Origin: Nitrospirota bacterium
GTDB taxonomy: Bacteria; Nitrospirota; Thermodesulfovibrionia; UBA6902
Direction of reading: 5' to 3'
Length of the DNA stretch: 48,239 nucleotides
Assembly: GCA_016208905.1 (NCBI GenBank)
Contig: JACQXG010000080.1
Coordinates: forward strand, 1 to 48,239
In this document: positions 1 through 7,355 of the stretch, piece by piece
Numbering within the stretch: the first letter of the stretch is position 1
Layout of the letters: each line of letters opens with the position of its first letter
Notes under the pieces: model-generated
The model's database searches: none
What the model was told of the DNA's origin: nothing
What the model saw: the letters and a program-made list of their open reading frames with translations, nothing else
Made by a program: the position numbers and the translations under genes

Positions 1-274
1 CAAGGCATGCAGCGAGTCTCAGTGAAGTATTGTCTATTAATGAAGGAGCGGTAAGCGATAGAAGTATGGCGACTATTCTCCAGGATGGCCCCCCAATATT
101 TTTCATATCTTATTCTCTGCTAATCGTCTTAAATTGATTTGTCCCTTTTATTTCAATCATCAATTCCGCTTTATAAGCGGCAAATCAAGAAACTTGCCGC
201 GACAACATGTTTAACTTGTCGGCGTCCTGAAAATTCTTTATAGAGGGAGATGTATGTTTTTTATATAAGGCATG

Positions 275-307
275 CCACTATGACGCATAGTGGAATCCCC
301 TATGCGT
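275..307. repeat. Two overlapping, mutually exclusive hairpins
   Basis: Bases 275-282 (ccactatg) pair perfectly with 286-293. The overlapping bases 283-290 (acgcatag) pair perfectly with 300-307. Only one of the two stems can form at a time. There is no adjacent open reading frame for it to control on the plus strand, so it may simply be part of a dispersed repeat. Confidence 0.45.
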
Positions 308-350
308 TCAAAAATTAAGAGGGTACAGATTTGAGGACAGTAAGTGTAAT

Positions 351-374
351 GGCGAACGGCCGTTCGCCCCTACT
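351..374. repeat. GC-rich palindromic dispersed repeat, copy 1
   Basis: The core gcgaacggccgttcgc is a perfect palindrome followed by ccctac. The same core and right flank occur again at 45809-45832, inside a coding sequence. Two copies in 48 kb point to a dispersed REP-like or MITE-like element. Confidence 0.7.
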
Positions 375-410
375 ATTTTGAGACTGTTACTAATTGAAAG
401 ATATGCCTTT

Positions 411-1088
411 TTATTTATCCGGTTTGTCTTGACTCATTAACCATTGAACCGCATGTAAAAACAGCGCGCGGGAGTCTTTGAAGTTCATTTTCTTTTTAAT
501 ATGATCAACATAGGTTTCAATGGTCTTTATGCTAAGGTTTAACTGCTCCGCGATTTTACTTGTTTTAAGTCCATGTCCGATAAGCTGAAACACCTCAAGT
601 TCACGGTTGCTGAGCTGCTCGATAGGAGAACTACAGACACCGTCTTTTTTAGTGACGAATTTCTGCAGCAATGTTGCTCCTAAATTATCACTGACATAAA
701 TCTCACCGCCCAGGATTTTTTTCAATGCAACGATCACTTTCTCAGGCGGTTCTTTTTTCATGATATAGCCCCTGGCCCCTGCCCTGAGACACCTCTCGGC
801 ATACATTGATTCATCATGCATGGAGAGAGCGAGAATCAACAGGTCCGGGTGCAGCCGGCAAAGGTCTTCTATAAGTCTGACCCCGCTGCTTTGTCCAAGA
901 GAGACATCCACGACCGTAATGTCAGGCTGACAATCTTTTACAGCCTGCAATGCGGATGGAATATCGCTTGCGTCTCCGCAAACTGTGAGATCTGTTTCCT
1001 GATTAATGAATTGGGCCAGTCCCTGACGCACAATGGGGTGGTCATCAACTATAAGTACTTTATGTTTTAACTTAAATTTTTCAGCCAT
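411..1088 (-). CDS. LuxR/NarL-family response regulator
   Basis: A 225-residue two-component response regulator, full length for the NarL/FixJ type. The receiver domain covers residues 10-125, with the acidic pair D15/D16, likely phosphoacceptor D61 (motif VVDVS), S89 and K111. The LuxR-type helix-turn-helix spans about 158-222, with the conserved SNRELEVFQLI start and a KTIETYVDHI recognition region. It lies 51 bp downstream of the histidine kinase gene on the same strand, so the two very likely form one operon and a cognate pair. By family knowledge it becomes a DNA-binding activator when phosphorylated. Its targets cannot be read from the sequence. Confidence 0.93.
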   Translation of the reverse strand: MAEKFKLKHKVLIVDDHPIVRQGLAQFINQETDLTVCGDASDIPSALQAVKDCQPDITVVDVSLGQSSGVRLIEDLCRLHPDLLILALSMHDESMYAERCLRAGARGYIMKKEPPEKVIVALKKILGGEIYVSDNLGATLLQKFVTKKDGVCSSPIEQLSNRELEVFQLIGHGLKTSKIAEQLNLSIKTIETYVDHIKKKMNFKDSRALFLHAVQWLMSQDKPDK

Positions 1089-1139
1089 GGGATTATTTGT
1101 AATGTTTTGACATATTTTCTGGTTTATTCTAACAAAATA

Positions 1140-2534
1140 TCAATATGACAGCTGATCTTTTTTTTCATACACATCAGAATAAATGCATGTGACTATTGTT
1201 CCTCCCCCGATGTCCCGCCGTATATCGAGAGACGCATTAATAATGCCCGCCCGGTATTTCATAATTTTCAATCCCATGCCGCTGCGATTATAAATATCTT
1301 CAGGTAAGCCTGTGCCATCATCTTTTACCGTTAGAATAATTTTATCGTGCTCCTTACCGAGACTGATATCAACACGATTGGGTTTTGCGTGTTTTGAGGC
1401 GTTGGTTACCGCCTCCTGAGCGATGCGATAAAGCTGGGTCACTGCGGTTTCGTTATTCACCATTACAGGTTCTTTACACATGACATAGCAGGGTATCCCG
1501 AACGTCTTTTTTATATAATAAGAAATCGCTGTCAAGGCCATCATCAAACCTTGCTCATCTATATCAACCGGGGCGAGGCCTCTCGATAAATAACTTATCT
1601 GTTCTTTTGCTTCATCGATCAGCACTGAAAGATCAGCAACCTCGTCAGCTCCTTCAAAATCTCCTTGCTCCAGTTTGCGGCCCAGCCCGCGGACCTTAAA
1701 GGCAATGCCGGTAAGAAGCTGCCCCACGCCGTCATGCAGGTCATGTCCGATGCTGCGGCGCTCCTGCTCTTCAATGTCGATGAGCAATTTTTCCAGGGAT
1801 CTACGATCATTGATTTCTTCGAGAAGGAGTTCATTTGATGCTCTGAGCTCGGAAGTGCGGTCCTGAACAAGCGCTTCGAGATGTGTCTGATAGTTTATTA
1901 ACGCTGCCTCAATCTCCTTGCGGTCAGAGATGTCCCTGACAACCTTGATCGCTGCAATAATCTTACCCGTTGAATCCCGCAAAGGGGAGGAGGTCAGCTC
2001 GTAATACATTGTCCCGTTACCCGTAGAAACAATGCGCTCTGCTTTATGGACCTTCCCGTCACTGAAAGACATCTCAACAGGGCAGAATTCACATACCGTG
2101 TCCCTGCCCTCATACACTTTATAACAGTATTCACCATCACGGTTGCCGTATTTTTCGGTTTGGATCTGATTCTGATATATGATTTTATAGCCCGTATCCT
2201 GGATAATGATCCCGTCCCCTATGCCCGCGATAATTGCTTCAGATCTGGTTCTCTCCTCTTGAGCGTTTTTGACAACTGATGACAATAACTCTTTTGTCTT
2301 TCTTGTTTTGTAAAATGAATAAGCATAAAAAGTCAAAACGAAAATAATCGATACAACTATTAAGCGCATCCATATCTCATGATTCTCCGACGTGAACAGC
2401 GTTTCAAAAAAGTTGTCGTGCAAGATGATAAAATGGAAGGCGGATTCGAGAAGCCAGAAGAGGACCGATAACGCAGCAGCGGCCAGGAAAAAATGACCTG
2501 CCCTGATGTGGTTTGTCTCCGGTTCAAATTTCAT
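1140..2534 (-). CDS. PAS-containing NarX/LiaS-type sensor histidine kinase
   Basis: A 464-residue membrane sensor kinase. Two hydrophobic segments (about 14-38 and 58-75) enclose a short loop of some 20 residues, too small for a classical periplasmic sensor. A PAS domain (about 96-205) follows; it carries C137, C148 and C151 in a CYK..CEFCP arrangement that could bind metal or respond to redox. After a coiled coil (205-250) comes a HisKA_3 dimerisation domain, with likely phosphorylated H267 in DLHDGVGQ. The HATPase domain has the N-box around N378 and the DDGTG motif at 405-409. Downstream partner: the LuxR-type regulator at 411. The signal is unknown; a cytoplasmic or membrane cue read by the PAS domain seems likeliest. 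Confidence 0.92.
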   Translation of the reverse strand: MKFEPETNHIRAGHFFLAAAALSVLFWLLESAFHFIILHDNFFETLFTSENHEIWMRLIVVSIIFVLTFYAYSFYKTRKTKELLSSVVKNAQEERTRSEAIIAGIGDGIIIQDTGYKIIYQNQIQTEKYGNRDGEYCYKVYEGRDTVCEFCPVEMSFSDGKVHKAERIVSTGNGTMYYELTSSPLRDSTGKIIAAIKVVRDISDRKEIEAALINYQTHLEALVQDRTSELRASNELLLEEINDRRSLEKLLIDIEEQERRSIGHDLHDGVGQLLTGIAFKVRGLGRKLEQGDFEGADEVADLSVLIDEAKEQISYLSRGLAPVDIDEQGLMMALTAISYYIKKTFGIPCYVMCKEPVMVNNETAVTQLYRIAQEAVTNASKHAKPNRVDISLGKEHDKIILTVKDDGTGLPEDIYNRSGMGLKIMKYRAGIINASLDIRRDIGGGTIVTCIYSDVYEKKDQLSY

Positions 2535-2664
2535 AAAGGTGTCAGCTAATCATGCTTGTTTATCTAACTATATTTCCACTCAATAGTCGGCATACTTATA
2601 ATACTAAAAGAAATATCTTTAAAACAGGGGGCGAGGGTTTAAGGGTTCACCATGTATAAACCTT

Positions 2665-3516
2665 TTATTTATTCCTGTTGACCGGCTCTTTCCCCCACCG
2701 GTTAATAGAGTATGAACCCGGGTCACCGACAAATGGCAGGACCAGCATCCGGAACAGATTATTCTTCTTCGGATCACGGAACTGGGACAGTCCGATCGTC
2801 ATCCCTTCATGTCCCGCAGCTGGCTGGGCGCGGTATGTACCGAACAGGCGGTCCCACCAGGGGAAGTTGAATCCGAAATTGCTGTTGGTTTCTCTTATCG
2901 CAACGGAATGATGGACCCGGTGCATGTCAGGGGTCACGACAAGAAGACGAAGTATCCTGTCCACATCAAAGGGCATCTTTACATTGCTGTGATTAAACAT
3001 GGCAGTTGCATTAAGAGTTACTTCAAATATGAGCACAGCAAGCACAGACGGGCCTATGGCCGCAATAGCAGAGAGTTTAATCAGCATGCTGATGATTATT
3101 TCCAGTGGATGGAACCGCAGGCCGGTGGTAACATCAAAATCAAGGTCAGCGTGATGCATCATATGCAATCGCCACAGGACAGGCACAGCATGAAACATTA
3201 GGTGCTGAAGATATATTACAAGGTCCAGCAGCAGAACTCCCAATACTATGTACAGCCAATCGTTTAACTGAATGTTATTCAGCAAACCCCAGTGGTTTTT
3301 CTGTCCGGCTGCCGCAGCGCTTATTGCCAGAACAGGGAACAGAAACCGCACAAGGGCGTTATCCAGGACAACTATTCCAAGGTTGCTGGACCATCGGACC
3401 AGTTTGGACATAGTCAATACACGGCGCGGCCGCAGGAGTTCCCATATGGCCATAACAATCAATACACCGAAAAAGAAACCAAGCCTGATAACAGCTTCAT
3501 TCTCCATATTGATCAC
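2665..3516 (-). CDS. Sterol desaturase / fatty acid hydroxylase family protein
   Basis: A 283-residue membrane protein with the histidine clusters of the FA_hydroxylase superfamily: H105/H109 (HLMFH), H118/H121/H122 (HMMHH), H136, H176 and H199/H202/H203 (HRVHH). By family knowledge these bind a di-iron centre that hydroxylates or desaturates a lipid, or in some members cleaves an ether bond. Hydrophobic segments near 11-25, 45-70, 85-102 and 140-172 fit an integral membrane enzyme with cytoplasmic histidines. The start could be M1 or M4. The substrate is unknown. The gene stands alone, with 130 bp before the kinase gene and about 57 bp to the rhodanese gene upstream. Confidence 0.88.
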   Translation of the reverse strand: MINMENEAVIRLGFFFGVLIVMAIWELLRPRRVLTMSKLVRWSSNLGIVVLDNALVRFLFPVLAISAAAAGQKNHWGLLNNIQLNDWLYIVLGVLLLDLVIYLQHLMFHAVPVLWRLHMMHHADLDFDVTTGLRFHPLEIIISMLIKLSAIAAIGPSVLAVLIFEVTLNATAMFNHSNVKMPFDVDRILRLLVVTPDMHRVHHSVAIRETNSNFGFNFPWWDRLFGTYRAQPAAGHEGMTIGLSQFRDPKKNNLFRMLVLPFVGDPGSYSINRWGKEPVNRNK

Positions 3517-3573
3517 CTCTATGATTCAACAAATATTGCAAAGACAATGTTTATTCTCCTATAGTGACAATCA

Positions 3574-4278
3574 TTACTGTTTTGGGGGAATATACCATAA
3601 CTTTCTGTTAAGGAACTTTCTCCATTTGCTGTCATAAGAATGCACCACATGCACTTGTCTGTCTCCCCGGTAAAGCGGACGCCCCTCATTGGCCCATTTA
3701 AAAATTGAGCCCTCAAGATTGTAATTATTTGTAAAGCCCGCTTTCCCAAGCTTTCTTGCCAGCACCGAGGAGCGATACCCTACTGAACAGTAAACAACAA
3801 TCGGTCTGTCCTTTCCCTCTTTCTCAATAATTTTCAGAGCATCTTCCATATCATCGGCATGGAAGGCCCCCTGCAGATGACTTACAGCATATTCCTCTGC
3901 TTCTCTTCTGTCAATGAGAAGAGGCCTGACTGAGTCCTGAGCAGTCAGCCAGGCCTGTAACTCTTCTGTGGATATCTGTTTAACACCCGGGAATGTCGAA
4001 CGAATATCTTTCCTGACCTTCTCCCAATTCCCGTCTGTGTTTACTTCGCATCCTGCCAGGACAAGACTGCCTGCAGGCAGCAACAGGAAAATCAGTCTCA
4101 ACAGCAGCGAAAGCATAAGCGGCTTCGTATATCGCCGGGACGCTTCTTTTTGTAAAGAGAATACTCTGATGCTGATCAATCCCTCCCTTGCCCGCTTCCG
4201 GTCAAACGGATTGACAATAAGCTTTCCAGTAAAAATGCTTTTAATTTTTTTAAACAATAAATTCATAAACCCGCCCAT
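3574..4278 (-). CDS. Rhodanese-domain protein with lipobox-like membrane segment
   Basis: The C-terminal part (about 103-210) is a rhodanese domain with the active-site loop CSVGYRS, catalytic C164 and an upstream LIDRR strand. A hydrophobic segment (56-76) ends in LVLAGC, a good lipobox with C77. It is preceded by 54 basic residues, unusual for a secreted lipoprotein. Either translation really starts at M55 (codon 4116-4114), giving a periplasmic lipoprotein, or at M1/M5, giving a membrane-anchored protein. No ribosome binding site clearly decides; a GGCGGG lies just before M5. Rhodaneses carry sulfane sulfur on the cysteine. The substrate is unknown. After the domain there is a basic tail of about 25 residues. 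Confidence 0.8.
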   Translation of the reverse strand: MGGFMNLLFKKIKSIFTGKLIVNPFDRKRAREGLISIRVFSLQKEASRRYTKPLMLSLLLRLIFLLLPAGSLVLAGCEVNTDGNWEKVRKDIRSTFPGVKQISTEELQAWLTAQDSVRPLLIDRREAEEYAVSHLQGAFHADDMEDALKIIEKEGKDRPIVVYCSVGYRSSVLARKLGKAGFTNNYNLEGSIFKWANEGRPLYRGDRQVHVVHSYDSKWRKFLNRKLWYIPPKQ

Positions 4279-4347
4279 GATTTAAATCATAATGATTTTT
4301 ATGGCATAAAACAGACAATGTCAGTTTTGATGGTGATGTTCTGAGAA

Positions 4348-4659
4348 TTACAATTTGGCCCTGATTTCGCCCACAAAATCCAGGTAATTCCGTGGAGGAT
4401 TCATGATCTCGACGCCTATACCGTCATAACGGTCACTGGTCTTTGTTATCCTGCGGACTTTAACCGGGATGTTTAACATTTCAGCTTTCAGGGGAATGAC
4501 TATTTTAAATTCAGGACTAAAGGGAAAGCACATATTATTTGTGCATATATACATACCATTTTCAGAAATGTTCGTCACGGTCCCGGAGTAGTCATTATCA
4601 TAACAGTAAAATCGTACCGTTAATTCTACCGGTATTCTCTCAAAAACTCTTCTTTGCAT
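4348..4659 (-). CDS. PilZ domain protein (c-di-GMP binding)
   Basis: A 103-residue single-domain protein. It has the PilZ RxxxR motif (R4-R8) and the second motif NISENG (30-35), which together bind cyclic di-GMP in this family. The remainder is beta-rich, as expected. It has no signal peptide, so it acts in the cytoplasm. It lies next to the polysaccharide genes at 4843-12667, all on the same strand, which makes it a candidate c-di-GMP receptor for that pathway or for motility; this is inference from position only. Confidence 0.88.
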   Translation of the reverse strand: MQRRVFERIPVELTVRFYCYDNDYSGTVTNISENGMYICTNNMCFPFSPEFKIVIPLKAEMLNIPVKVRRITKTSDRYDGIGVEIMNPPRNYLDFVGEIRAKL

Positions 4660-4783
4660 AAGTTATTGCTATCGCAGCGATTAATTATTTCAGACTTTGA
4701 ACTTATCAAATCAAAGAATATTTAAAGAACAACCAGATACGATAAACGACTCAATGTAACACAGGACTGTTTGTTTGTCAAGA

Positions 4784-4826
4784 AATTTAATATGAAAATT
4801 TAATATGAATTTAATATGAAATTTAA
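4784..4826. repeat. AT-rich short tandem repeat
   Basis: The unit aatttaatatga is repeated about three and a half times with small length changes, just downstream of the glycosyltransferase gene at 4843 and before the PilZ gene. It has no hairpin or T-tract that would make it a terminator. Confidence 0.6.
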
Positions 4827-4842
4827 ATAGAAAGATAGCGGC

Positions 4843-5544
4843 CTATTTCGGAGAATAAAACAGGTTTTTTAAGATAGCGCGTATAATCCTGTACCCGACT
4901 ATCACTATGCCCTTTATGTCCCCTGTAAATTTTGATTTACCCGTTCCACCGCGATAACTGACAGGGACTTCCAGTATCTTAAACCCTGCCTTAATGGCCT
5001 TGGCCTGCATTTCAACAGTCCATCCAAGGTTATCATTCATATCGAGTTTCAATAGTTTATCAAACTTGATTGCCCTGAAAGGTCCTACATCCGTATATTT
5101 AAAACCATAAAATAGTCTGATTAAAATGGTTGCAAGAGAATTACCGAAACGTACAGGGACCCGTAAAGCCCCTTTCTCAATCTCTCCCATTACCCTTGAG
5201 CCGCATACAAGATCATAATCTTCCTTCACCATCGGCCCGACAAGTTTAATGATCTCATCCGGATGGTCACTGTAATTGCCATCTGCAAAAACCACAATAT
5301 CAGGCTTTTTTGTCTTTAGATATTCCATTCCTTTAAGGCAGGGATAGCCATAACCTTTCCTGGCTTCAAACAGCAGGGTCGCCCCCGACTGTCTTGCTAT
5401 CTCAGGTGTTTTATCAGCGCTGCCGTTGTCAATAACAACCACTTCATCCACAAGGTCTTCGGGTATATCATTTAAAACCAGCGGCAGTGTCCGCTCTTCA
5501 TTTAAGACCGGTATTATCACGGCTATAGTTTTATTTGATAACAT
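4843..5544 (-). CDS. Family 2 glycosyltransferase (DPM1-like)
   Basis: A 233-residue GT-A fold glycosyltransferase resembling dolichyl/polyprenyl-phosphate mannosyltransferases. It starts with VIIPVLNEERTL, has the nucleotide-binding VVIDNGSADKT near 36-46, and carries an ADGNYSDHPDE segment near 88-98 in place of the usual DADG metal-binding motif. No C-terminal membrane helices are present, so it is a soluble or peripheral enzyme that probably loads a sugar onto a polyprenyl phosphate. Such a lipid-linked sugar would be the donor for GT-C enzymes such as the one at 7327. It lies 41 bp downstream of the radical SAM gene on the same strand, probably the same operon. Confidence 0.88.
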   Translation of the reverse strand: MLSNKTIAVIIPVLNEERTLPLVLNDIPEDLVDEVVVIDNGSADKTPEIARQSGATLLFEARKGYGYPCLKGMEYLKTKKPDIVVFADGNYSDHPDEIIKLVGPMVKEDYDLVCGSRVMGEIEKGALRVPVRFGNSLATILIRLFYGFKYTDVGPFRAIKFDKLLKLDMNDNLGWTVEMQAKAIKAGFKILEVPVSYRGGTGKSKFTGDIKGIVIVGYRIIRAILKNLFYSPK

Positions 5545-5585
5545 GGTCCTCCCGCTTTTGAATGGTGCGCTTTCTGAAATGATGC

Positions 5586-7022
5586 TTATACGCGGGTCGA
5601 GGCAAAATGCGCCTTCATCTTGTCTATTCCAAATGAGAGATAATTTTTAAACGCCCTGGGGGAATTGCATTGAGAGATTATTTTTTTGACATATTTCGGT
5701 CTTGCATATAAATACCAGAAGGATTTCTTTTTCAACTCAGTCAGTTCATCTGCCGAGAGATGATATGTCCTGACTACAGAATTAAAATGGTCATATATAT
5801 GATCGTATGCCCCGTCCACGATAAGGTTGTCTCTTTTTGCGATTTCATAATATATTGTCCCCGGGAAAGGATAAGGCAGGATGACCTCAAAGAAATCACT
5901 GTCGATCTCTCTGGCAAAATCGAATGTCTGCATTATGGTTTCTTCAGTGTCCCATGGCATTCCGATCAGAAAAGTAACAAAAGTTTTCAGTCGGTATTTC
6001 TTTGCCAGTCTGAGGGCCTCTCTTGACTGATCAAGCGTTATACCTTTCCGGGTCATATCGAGAATGTACTGGTTTCCGCTCTCAACTCCAAATGATACAA
6101 GCCAGCAACCCGCCCTCTTCATCCATATCAGTCTTTCATCATCAACAGTGTTTGACCTGCTGTTTGCTACCCACTGTATATCCAGTTTCCTGTTCATTAT
6201 TTCTTTGCAAACAGTGATTACCCATTCCTTGTCCCAGGTAAAAGTATCTGCCCTGAAGAAGAAATTCCGGATATTGTAATCTCTTACACAATGTTCAAGT
6301 TCATCAACAACGTTTTTTGGGGACCGAAGTCTTAAATCGGACCCTGCAACAATTCTGCTCAGACAGTAGATACACTTGGACGGACAGCCCCGGCTCGACT
6401 GGATTGTTGTCTGGATCTCCCCTGTATCCGGTCTGGTGTATTTACTCTGGTCTAAAAGGTGTCTGGACGGAAAAGGCAGGCTGTCAAGGTCTTCGATAAA
6501 TGGCCTCCTGTGGGTTTTGACTATATTCCCGTTTTCTCTATAACAGATACCTTTTATATCTTTAAGGTCCCTGCCCTGTGATATTTCCAGTAATGTCAGC
6601 TCCGGTTCACCTATGATGGCGATATCCAGATCTCTGCACATCTCAAGTCTTTCCACAGGACTGATCGTTGTGTCGCCGCCTTTGGCAATTGTAATAATTC
6701 CGGGATCGATCTCTTTGGCAATTTCGCATACATGCAAGTCTTCTTTAATTGATGTAATTGTGGTGTAAATGATAAGCATGGATGGGGCGAAGTTTCTGAT
6801 ATCTTCTTCGACATCCTGCCACGTTCCGTCTTCAACCGGGTAATCCCTCATCCTGCATTCAATGCCGTTTTCTTCGAGAACGGCAGACATATATGCGAGG
6901 TCCAAAGGAGGGCGCGGCGCATTTGAAACACCTTTCAAAGAAACCTGACAGCGGTCATCCCTGTAGAAAAGACCTGTCGGGGGAACTATAAATAATGCTC
7001 TGCGATTTTTCATTTTATTCAT
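5586..7022 (-). CDS. B12-binding domain radical SAM protein
   Basis: A 478-residue class B radical SAM protein. The N-terminal region (about 8-150) looks like a cobalamin-binding Rossmann domain; it begins RALFIVPP and contains the RPPLDLAYMSAVLEENG pattern. The radical SAM core follows, with the 4Fe-4S motif C213-x3-C217-x2-C220 in RGCPSKCIYC. Members of this family methylate unreactive carbons or rearrange lipids and secondary metabolites. The neighbours (a GT2 enzyme downstream, a GT-C enzyme upstream) suggest modification of a glycolipid or polysaccharide precursor, but the substrate cannot be told from sequence. No strong ribosome binding site is seen before the chosen start. Confidence 0.9.
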   Translation of the reverse strand: MNKMKNRRALFIVPPTGLFYRDDRCQVSLKGVSNAPRPPLDLAYMSAVLEENGIECRMRDYPVEDGTWQDVEEDIRNFAPSMLIIYTTITSIKEDLHVCEIAKEIDPGIITIAKGGDTTISPVERLEMCRDLDIAIIGEPELTLLEISQGRDLKDIKGICYRENGNIVKTHRRPFIEDLDSLPFPSRHLLDQSKYTRPDTGEIQTTIQSSRGCPSKCIYCLSRIVAGSDLRLRSPKNVVDELEHCVRDYNIRNFFFRADTFTWDKEWVITVCKEIMNRKLDIQWVANSRSNTVDDERLIWMKRAGCWLVSFGVESGNQYILDMTRKGITLDQSREALRLAKKYRLKTFVTFLIGMPWDTEETIMQTFDFAREIDSDFFEVILPYPFPGTIYYEIAKRDNLIVDGAYDHIYDHFNSVVRTYHLSADELTELKKKSFWYLYARPKYVKKIISQCNSPRAFKNYLSFGIDKMKAHFASTRV

Positions 7023-7144
7023 CTGACATTATAAAAAATACCGCTATAATTATCGGTAAATAAGGCCTCCAAAGTCAACGCTCTAATCGTCATATTTGGA
7101 ATTTCTATAGGTTTATCAAACTGTTTGTTGTTCCGTTGTAATAA

Positions 7145-7330
7145 TTATATCACTAAACTCCTCCAGAACTCCTTCCACCACTCAAGCTGAAACCCGATAA
7201 ATTCTTTCCTCTCAGGGACTGTAAAATATATTACGGCTAAAATTAATACAGCCATGATATACAAAACAAATACAAGATCCTTCCTGCCTTCCGCCTTCCT
7301 GCCTTCCGCCTTCCTGCCTTCCGCCTTCAT
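7145..7330 (-). CDS. Small single-span membrane protein
   Basis: A 61-residue protein with one membrane helix (about 18-39) followed by a PERKEF turn and a tryptophan-rich tail. The first 16 residues are three copies of KAEGR encoded by the tandem repeat at 7279-7355. The start codon overlaps the stop of the upstream glycosyltransferase in an ATGA, which suggests translational coupling; however, both ends lie inside the repeat, so the native start may have been altered. I do not recognise the family. Small membrane proteins of this kind are often found among polysaccharide genes. Confidence 0.55.
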   Translation of the reverse strand: MKAEGRKAEGRKAEGRKDLVFVLYIMAVLILAVIYFTVPERKEFIGFQLEWWKEFWRSLVI

Positions 7331-7355
7331 CCTTCCGCCTTCATCCTTCCGCCTT
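7279..7355. repeat. Tandem repeat bridging two genes
   Basis: Three 15-bp units (ccttcctgccttccg) are followed by two 14-bp variants (ccttcatccttccg). The array encodes the last residues of the GT-C protein and the first residues of the small membrane protein on the minus strand. Confidence 0.85.

Larger units (their letters stand above)
1..410. other. Intergenic region with hairpins and a palindromic repeat
   Basis: I see no convincing gene in this stretch. It holds a short dyad at 166-180 (ccgctt/aagcgg), two mutually exclusive 8-bp hairpins at 275-307, and a GC-rich palindrome at 351-374 that recurs inside the hemD part of the gene at 44680. Reading frames at the left edge are short, have no clear start in the window and resemble nothing I recognise. 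Confidence 0.6.
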
